Assembly (NCBI GenBank): GCA_964638795.1
Contig: CAZXAX010000057.1
Coordinates: 1 to 10,463, forward strand
Source of the DNA: CAIYHK01 sp964638795
GTDB taxonomy: Bacteria; Actinomycetota; Acidimicrobiia; Acidimicrobiales; Ilumatobacteraceae
DNA length: 10,463 nt
Direction: 5' to 3'
In this document: positions 6,491-10,463 of the stretch, one piece after another
How positions within the stretch are numbered: the stretch's first letter is position 1
Layout of the letters: every line of letters starts with the position of its first letter
Notes under the pieces: model-generated
The model's database searches: none
What the model saw: only the letters and a program-made list of their open reading frames with translations
What the model was told of the DNA's origin: nothing
Program-made: the position numbers and the translations under genes

Positions 6491-7734
6491 GCTCCGAGTA
6501 GACGCGTTAAATCAATTGCATCCTTGACCCCACATATCTCGCGCACGCTGTGCATTGACAGCTGAGGAGCGCCAATGTCCACAGTTGGAATCCCAACCCG
6601 GGTGGATGTGATCGGGCCAATAGTGCTCCCGCAGGCGATGTTGTTGCGAGACACGAAAACCTGTGGATTTAGACCTTCGTTTTCAAACAGTGCAAGCACC
6701 CCGCGCACACTGTGCGGAGTTGATGCATAACGTTGTGACTCATTGATCTTTACAGCAACCCCACGGTTCAGGTACGGCGCGTTGTTGGGGTCATGTCTCT
6801 CTGGGTAGTTCGGGTGCACACCATGCGCATTATCGGTCGAAATCAACAAGGAACGACCAAGAGCGGCATAAAGTTCCGATTTGCTCGCAGCGCACGACTC
6901 GCTGATCATCTCGATCAATCGGTCCAAAAGAGGGCCCGAAGCTCCGTTCAGGGTGTCGGATCCAACTTCCTCATGATCAAAAAGAGCCACGACCGATGCG
7001 GTGTCTTTCTGTGGTGTGGACGCCGACAGGGCTGACGCCGCCGCCCAGCATGAGAGTAAGTTGTCAATTCGACCGCTTGACAACAAAGAGTTATCAGCGC
7101 CAAGCAGACATGCTTGCGAGATGTCAAACAACGACAAAGACCACGAAGCGATCGAATCTGAATTGGTGTTGAGTTGATCACCGATCCAATCGACAAACCG
7201 TCCATTCCCAGGGAGTGTGCACCAAATCGGCTGTAGATGTACATGGCGATCGAGGATGAGTCCGCGTTCGTTAACTTCACGGTCTAGGTGGATGGCAAGT
7301 TGGGGTATGCGAGCTACTGCTCCCGACGAATGAATCAGAAAACTCGATCCGTCGCGCATGACGACTTGACCAGCTACGCCAAGATCCCGATCCAGCCAGG
7401 AGTTCAATAGAACTCCGCCGTAAATCTCAACACCGATGCGCCCAAGGCCAGCAGAGTTGTCGTCAGGTCTCGGTCTGATGCGCAAAGTTGGTGAATCTGT
7501 GTGTGCACCTATCACCCTGAATGACTTGAGTTGCCGATTGCTTGGCAAGCGCCAAGCCAAGATGGTGCCATCTTGTCGTAGATATCCCGACTCGGGGAGT
7601 TCAGGGTCGCCAAATTCAAAGCGGACGAAATCAGCACCAAGGACCTCAACCACTTTCTCTACAGCGTGAAACGGAGTTGGGGAACGGTCGAGGAATTCAA
7701 GCAGTGAATCGACATGTTGCGACAACGACATCAT
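6469..7734 (-). CDS. apeB: M18 family metallo-aminopeptidase
   Basis: This 421-residue cytoplasmic two-zinc aminopeptidase should remove N-terminal, often acidic, residues from peptides in protein turnover; members form large tetrahedral dodecamers. The M18 set is complete: GAHTDSP (H78), GRIDN (D224), FDHEEVGS (E255, E256), STDNAHGVHPNYPERHDP (D301) and APQLSMHSVRE (H395). H78, D224, E256, D301 and H395 are the expected metal ligands and E255 the general base. Length is normal for bacterial members. Two adjacent ATGs exist (7734 and 7731). No ribosome binding site precedes either, but a -10-like TAACAT ends 3 and 6 nt before them, so a leaderless start at 7731 is possible. The TAG stop lies inside the convergent plsC end. 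The gene is divergent from the hydrolase at 7797 with 62 bp between starts. Confidence 0.93.
   Translation of the reverse strand: MMSLSQHVDSLLEFLDRSPTPFHAVEKVVEVLGADFVRFEFGDPELPESGYLRQDGTILAWRLPSNRQLKSFRVIGAHTDSPTLRIRPRPDDNSAGLGRIGVEIYGGVLLNSWLDRDLGVAGQVVMRDGSSFLIHSSGAVARIPQLAIHLDREVNERGLILDRHVHLQPIWCTLPGNGRFVDWIGDQLNTNSDSIASWSLSLFDISQACLLGADNSLLSSGRIDNLLSCWAAASALSASTPQKDTASVVALFDHEEVGSDTLNGASGPLLDRLIEMISESCAASKSELYAALGRSLLISTDNAHGVHPNYPERHDPNNAPYLNRGVAVKINESQRYASTPHSVRGVLALFENEGLNPQVFVSRNNIACGSTIGPITSTRVGIPTVDIGAPQLSMHSVREICGVKDAIDLTRLLGAHLRASS
6482..6496 (+). terminator. Hairpin over the plsC stop codon, candidate terminator
   Basis: CGGAG-ATGAG-CTCCG is a perfect 5-bp, GC-rich stem with a 5-nt loop that contains the plsC TGA (6488-6490). 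No U-tract follows on the plus strand. It lies in the coding end of the convergent M18 gene. Its size and position parallel the hairpin at the ctaA stop. Confidence 0.3.
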
Positions 7735-7737
7735 GCA

Positions 7738-7743
7738 ATGTTA
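7738..7743 (-). promoter_or_regulatory. Candidate -10 box for the M18 peptidase
   Basis: The minus strand reads TAACAT, a TANNNT match. It ends 6 nt before the second ATG (7731) and 3 nt before the first (7734). If used, the mRNA would start about at the second ATG. No -35 box is evident. Confidence 0.25.
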
Positions 7744-7796
7744 GGTCTCAAGATGGTTCCCCCCGTTGGTCAGGGAAGGCGACTAGAAACGATCAC

Positions 7797-8579
7797 GTGA
7801 AATCGCTGAAGATCAATGGGCTCCAATGTGGCTTGCAACTGCATCCAGAATCCGAGACCACTCTGATTCTCGTTCATGGCGGGATGGACCGTATGTCAAG
7901 TATGCGCAAACTGATGCGACTCGGCGCCGAGACGGTCAATGTTTTTGCCTACGACCGCAGGGGCTACGCAGGATCACCGCCACTAGAGCGACCCGCTTTG
8001 ATCGCGGACCATATTGCCGATCTCGTTGGTCTTGTGGAGTTCCTCGAAAGCGAATTTGAACTATCCGCGGCGAACACCGTTTTGTTCGGACACAGCATTG
8101 GTGGGGTGCCTGCGATTGGTGCGGGCATTCGTGTTGGAGCTAAAGCCACTTGCGTGTACGAGACTTCCCCGATGTGGCTGCCTCAATGTTCCACTTCTGG
8201 AATCGGTGGCGGATTGATCTCAGAGATCGAAGATCCGAGTGCATTCGCAGAAGGCTTCATGCGAAAGATGGTTGGAAATAAAGTCTGGGAAAAACTCCCG
8301 ACTTCGACAAAATTGCAGAGAATGAGTGAAGGGGCCACACTGCGGGCTGAGATGGTGGATGTCAGGGTCGGTGCACCATGGGACTGGCGAGATATCACTT
8401 TGCCATTCGCGGTGGGGTGTGGTGCCCTTTCCAGAGATCACCAGATATCAAATGCGAAGTTGCTTGCGTCTTTGGTTGAGGGTTGCACGTTCGTACAATT
8501 GCCAGACGCTCGACACGGCGCGCATTTGGACAACGCTTCTGAGCTGTATGCGCAGCTAATTAAACCGTTGCTTTCTTGA
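7797..8579 (+). CDS. Alpha/beta hydrolase, substrate unknown
   Basis: This is a 260-residue soluble alpha/beta hydrolase, unrelated in detail to the one at 3003-3704. It has HGG (27-29) as the oxyanion motif, YDRRGYAGS (52-60), the nucleophile elbow GHSIGG with S100, a probable acid D214 in LSRDHQ, and the base H240 in DARHGAHLDN. The catalytic set appears complete. The family includes esterases, C-C hydrolases and haloperoxidase-like proteins, and I cannot assign a substrate. The frame is open back to 7542, but those 85 extra codons lie opposite the start of the M18 gene and show no family sequence. GTG 7797 gives a normal N-terminus leading straight into the first strand. No ribosome binding site is close to the GTG. 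It appears to be a single-gene unit, with its stop 3 bp from the stop of the next, convergent gene. Confidence 0.82.
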   Translation: MKSLKINGLQCGLQLHPESETTLILVHGGMDRMSSMRKLMRLGAETVNVFAYDRRGYAGSPPLERPALIADHIADLVGLVEFLESEFELSAANTVLFGHSIGGVPAIGAGIRVGAKATCVYETSPMWLPQCSTSGIGGGLISEIEDPSAFAEGFMRKMVGNKVWEKLPTSTKLQRMSEGATLRAEMVDVRVGAPWDWRDITLPFAVGCGALSRDHQISNAKLLASLVEGCTFVQLPDARHGAHLDNASELYAQLIKPLLS

Positions 8580-8582
8580 GGC

Positions 8583-8879
8583 CTACTTCAACGAATCAGG
8601 AATCTGAATGGTTACATCTTGACCAAAAAAGGTGCAAACAGCTGATTTCCCCGCCGCGGAAATACCCTCTTCAATTTTGTCAGTGATTTTGTCCGCACAA
8701 CTCTTTAGCTGGTCTTGTTGTGTGTAAAGAGCCAGTGCCACAGCAGCCATAATCGCCACCGAGATCAACTTGCCGACTACTGATTTGATCACCATTGCAA
8801 AAACCAATGAGAGAAGAACGCTGGCGCCAACGCCTCCAAGAGCGATATTTCTAAGGGTGTCTGCGGTGATTGCGAGCAT
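8583..8879 (-). CDS. Small two-helix membrane protein of unknown function
   Basis: I do not recognise this 98-residue protein. Two hydrophobic segments (about 10-31 and 36-52) are joined by a short basic loop, KSVVGK. By the positive-inside rule both ends would face outside. The C-terminal 45 residues form a polar, probably helical region with charged KITDKIEEG, ending in a hydrophobic-polar strand-like stretch (VTIQIP). Two cysteines there, C61 and C82, could form a disulfide outside the cell. That the frame is real is supported by the coherent hydrophobic pattern, exact fit between neighbours (3 bp from the upstream hydrolase stop, 33 bp from the divergent rhodanese start), and a -10-like TACCTT 6 nt before its ATG. 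There is no ribosome binding site. I cannot propose a function. Confidence 0.7.
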   Translation of the reverse strand: MLAITADTLRNIALGGVGASVLLSLVFAMVIKSVVGKLISVAIMAAVALALYTQQDQLKSCADKITDKIEEGISAAGKSAVCTFFGQDVTIQIPDSLK

Positions 8880-8885
8880 GTAACA

Positions 8886-8891
8886 AAGGTA
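8886..8891 (-). promoter_or_regulatory. Candidate -10 box for the 98-residue membrane protein
   Basis: The minus strand reads TACCTT, ending 6 nt before the ATG at 8879. This spacing would give a leaderless mRNA. It lies only 7 bp from the plus-strand -10-like box at 8899-8904, so two polymerases could not use both at once. Confidence 0.3.
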
Positions 8892-8898
8892 GTCCGAC

Positions 8899-8904
8899 TA
8901 GATT
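8899..8904 (+). promoter_or_regulatory. Candidate -10 box for the rhodanese-rnd unit
   Basis: TAGATT fits TANNNT and ends 8 nt before the rhodanese ATG. The gene has no properly spaced ribosome binding site, so a leaderless transcript is plausible. No -35 box is visible at 16-18 bp upstream. Confidence 0.3.
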
Positions 8905-8912
8905 CATCAGGT

Positions 8913-9242
8913 ATGGCAGTTCAAGAAATTCATGCAGAAGAGCTGATGAAACTACGAAACAATGGCGTGAATTCATTGCTGGTAGATGTGCGGGAGGAAC
9001 ACGAGTACGTAGCCGGACACATACCGGGGGCGATCAACATACCTTTGTCGCAAATTGTTGAACGCGTGGACGAGCTGAAAGGTCACGCGGCCATGCACAT
9101 CGTGTGTCAGCTGGGTGGTCGAAGCATGCGGGCATGCGAATTCGCGGAGTCCAATGGCGTTGAAGCAGTCAACATTGCGGGTGGCACCACGGCGTGGAGC
9201 GATCTGGGTGGCGCATTGGTAGTCGGCGAACAACCGGAGTGA
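8913..9242 (+). CDS. Single-domain rhodanese-like sulfurtransferase
   Basis: This 109-residue cytoplasmic protein is a single rhodanese domain that carries a persulfide on a cysteine. Motifs are DVREEHEYVAGHIPGAINIP (25-44), the active-site loop CQLGGRS starting at C65 (C-x4-R as in active rhodaneses), and a C-terminal INIAGGTTAW-like stretch (NIAGGTTAW). The cysteine is present, so it should transfer sulfur. Whether it serves thiosulfate detoxification, tRNA thiolation or another acceptor is unknown. Its TGA overlaps the RNase D start by 4 nt (GTGA), so the two are probably translated from one mRNA. The gene is divergent from the small membrane protein with 33 bp between starts. A link to RNA metabolism through its partner is only a guess. 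Confidence 0.9.
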   Translation: MAVQEIHAEELMKLRNNGVNSLLVDVREEHEYVAGHIPGAINIPLSQIVERVDELKGHAAMHIVCQLGGRSMRACEFAESNGVEAVNIAGGTTAWSDLGGALVVGEQPE

Positions 9243-10399
9243 CATTGCACGTAGTCGAACGCCAGGACGAATTTGATTCCTTGGTTCAGTCCTGGCAGTC
9301 GTGTTCGAGAATTGCGCTAGACACAGAATTTCATCGCGAAAAGAGCTACTTCGCACGGTTAGCGCTGGTACAGATTGCAGACCCGGACGGGGTGCATCTG
9401 ATTGATCCAACCAAGGTGAATATCGGGGCTCTGGAATCGCTTTATGAAGCAACCACGTTTGTATTGCATGCATCCCAGCAAGATCTCGAGATACTTTTTC
9501 GTGCAACTGGGCGTGTGCCGGCGTCTGTTATTGACACTCAGTTGATTGCGGGCTTCATCGGCCACTCAACACCGTCGTTGTCGAATCTGGTTCAAGCGAT
9601 CATTGGGACATCGCTACCGAAGGGAGATCGTTTAACGGACTGGTTTGCTCGCCCCCTTACCGAAGATCAATTGAAATACGCGGCATCAGATGTCGAATTT
9701 TTGCTTCATGTAGCTGAGCATTTGGAAGCCGAATTGAGATCACGCAATCGTCTCGATTGGGCTCAAGAAGCCTGCGCAGAGCTCACCTCGCGGCGATATG
9801 AGCCGATAACTCCCAACGATGCATGGATGAGATTGAAAGATGTGAAGACGCTGAATGGTCAAGCGCGATCAGTGGCCCAGGCCCTGTGCGCATGGCGAGA
9901 AGAGCGCGCCCAACGCGATGATCTTCCACCTCGAATGGTCCTAAGCGATCTTGCGGTACTCGCGGTGGCGCAACGACGACCGAGTCGAACCGAAGAGCTG
10001 GCTAACGTTCGCGGTGCGGATCCTCGGTCGATGAAGGGCAAGATCGGAGCCGAAATAATTGAGGTGATTCGTAACGCTCCAGAAGAACCGATTCCCTTTC
10101 CGGTCACTGATTTTGACGAAAATGATCGCAAGTTGCGTCCAGCAATCACCCTTTCGACCGCATGGATAAGCGAGCTTGGACGGCGCGAAAAGATAGATCC
10201 AACGCTTTTGGCGACCAAAGCCGATGTGGTCGCATTTCTGCGGGGTGTACCGAGTCGCTTGGATTCCGGCTGGCGTCGCGACGTTGTTGGACAAGATTTG
10301 GCCGATTTGCTGGCCGGTAAGGCCGCATTGAACTTTGATGGGCAAGGCAGATTGAGGCTTTTGACCGTTGATCCACCCTTACAAGCCTCTGATAGGTAG
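9239..10399 (+). CDS. rnd: Ribonuclease D (DEDDy 3'-5' exonuclease with HRDC)
   Basis: This 386-residue enzyme trims RNA 3' ends, in particular tRNA precursors, by a two-metal mechanism. The DEDDy exonuclease domain spans about 5-165: DTEFHRE gives D28 and E30, ASQQDLEIL gives D82, and YAASDVEFL gives Y147 and D151. An HRDC domain follows at about 208-270 (AWREERAQRDDLPPRMVLSD). The C-terminal part (about 300-380), with LLATKADVVAFLRG and GWRRDVVGQDLADLLAG, is the second HRDC-like helical domain usual in actinobacterial RNase D. All catalytic residues are present. The frame is open to 9194, but I chose GTG 9239 because it overlaps the rhodanese stop as GTGA and starts directly at VTLHVV, the first strand. 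It has no separate ribosome binding site, so reinitiation after the rhodanese gene is likely. Confidence 0.93.
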   Translation: MTLHVVERQDEFDSLVQSWQSCSRIALDTEFHREKSYFARLALVQIADPDGVHLIDPTKVNIGALESLYEATTFVLHASQQDLEILFRATGRVPASVIDTQLIAGFIGHSTPSLSNLVQAIIGTSLPKGDRLTDWFARPLTEDQLKYAASDVEFLLHVAEHLEAELRSRNRLDWAQEACAELTSRRYEPITPNDAWMRLKDVKTLNGQARSVAQALCAWREERAQRDDLPPRMVLSDLAVLAVAQRRPSRTEELANVRGADPRSMKGKIGAEIIEVIRNAPEEPIPFPVTDFDENDRKLRPAITLSTAWISELGRREKIDPTLLATKADVVAFLRGVPSRLDSGWRRDVVGQDLADLLAGKAALNFDGQGRLRLLTVDPPLQASDR

Positions 10400-10402
10400 A
10401 AT
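10397..10402 (+). promoter_or_regulatory. Candidate -10 box after rnd
   Basis: TAGAAT begins at the rnd stop codon and lies 38 bp before the next start. TTGATC at 10368-10373 is a possible -35, but the 23-bp spacing is too long, so support is weak. It could drive the partial gene at the edge. Confidence 0.25.
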
Positions 10403-10440
10403 ATTCGGGTCTAACACCGACATAGATACGGAGCCCTGAC

Positions 10441-10463
10441 GTGAAAAAGGGTCGTCACAGGCG
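10441..10463 (+). CDS. Start of an unidentified gene, cut by the window edge
   Basis: GTG at 10441 opens a frame beginning MKKGRHR and running off the window. GGAG at 10430-10433 lies 7 nt before it, a good ribosome binding site, and it follows the rnd stop by 41 bp. The seven visible residues are strongly basic, which suggests a nucleic-acid-binding or ribosome-associated product, but this is too little to name a family. Confidence 0.5.

Noticed and set aside
7542..7796. N-terminal extension of the second alpha/beta hydrolase
   Set aside because: The extra frame lies opposite the conserved M18 coding region, is rich in Arg, Gln and Ser without fold-like sequence, and would overlap that gene by nearly 200 bp.
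7735..7796. Regulatory element around the run of six C in the M18/hydrolase gap
   Set aside because: Apart from the -10-like box there is no symmetry, hairpin or known motif; a six-base run alone is not meaningful.
9194..9238. Fifteen extra residues at the RNase D N-terminus
   Set aside because: They overlap the rhodanese coding end without a ribosome binding site, and the GTG at 9239 gives the usual N-terminus and a GTGA junction.
8973..9506. 177-codon minus-strand frame opposite the rhodanese and RNase D genes
   Set aside because: Both plus-strand genes carry full catalytic motifs here; the antisense frame has no family features.

Overview
The window looks like chromosomal DNA from a member of the Actinomycetota with moderate GC (roughly half G+C by eye). 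The main reasons are a GuaB1-type IMPDH/GMP reductase with mycobacterium-like motifs, an actinobacterial-style RNase D with a C-terminal extension after HRDC, frequent GTG starts, and several genes that lack a Shine-Dalgarno sequence but have a TANNNT box just upstream. I cannot place it below phylum. All genes look like housekeeping or ordinary accessory genes. I see no mobile element, tRNA, rRNA, CRISPR array or phage gene.

Layout, left to right. (1) 2-1066 (-): secreted M23 peptidoglycan hydrolase with two peptidoglycan-binding repeats. (2) 1067-1251: divergent intergenic region with a possible short leader ORF. (3) 1252-2163 (+): heme A synthase (CtaA). (4) 3704-2095 (-): a two-gene unit, alpha/beta hydrolase then the t6A enzyme Sua5/YwlC, with a 4-nt GTGA overlap; the end of sua5 overlaps the end of ctaA by 69 bp. 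(5) 3754-6490 (+): guaB1-cmk-plsC, both junctions TAATG. (6) 7734-6469 (-): M18 aminopeptidase, overlapping the plsC end by 22 bp. (7) 7797-8579 (+): a second alpha/beta hydrolase. (8) 8879-8583 (-): a 98-residue membrane protein of unknown function. (9) 8913-10399 (+): rhodanese domain protein and RNase D, again with a GTGA overlap. (10) 10441 to the edge (+): the first codons of an unidentified gene.

The region is very compact. Apart from the 185-bp gap at 1067-1251, every gap is 62 bp or shorter, and transcription units meet head-to-head or tail-to-tail. The guaB1-cmk-plsC unit has a plausible shared logic: purine salvage, CMP phosphorylation towards CTP, and phosphatidic acid synthesis, which feed nucleotide pools and CDP-diacylglycerol. 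The other units show no clear functional grouping.

I did not find a previously undescribed system. The points most worth checking are a possible leader peptide overlapping the ctaA start, hairpins placed on stop codons at two convergent overlaps, closely spaced -10-like boxes that suggest leaderless transcripts, and the uncharacterised 98-residue membrane protein.
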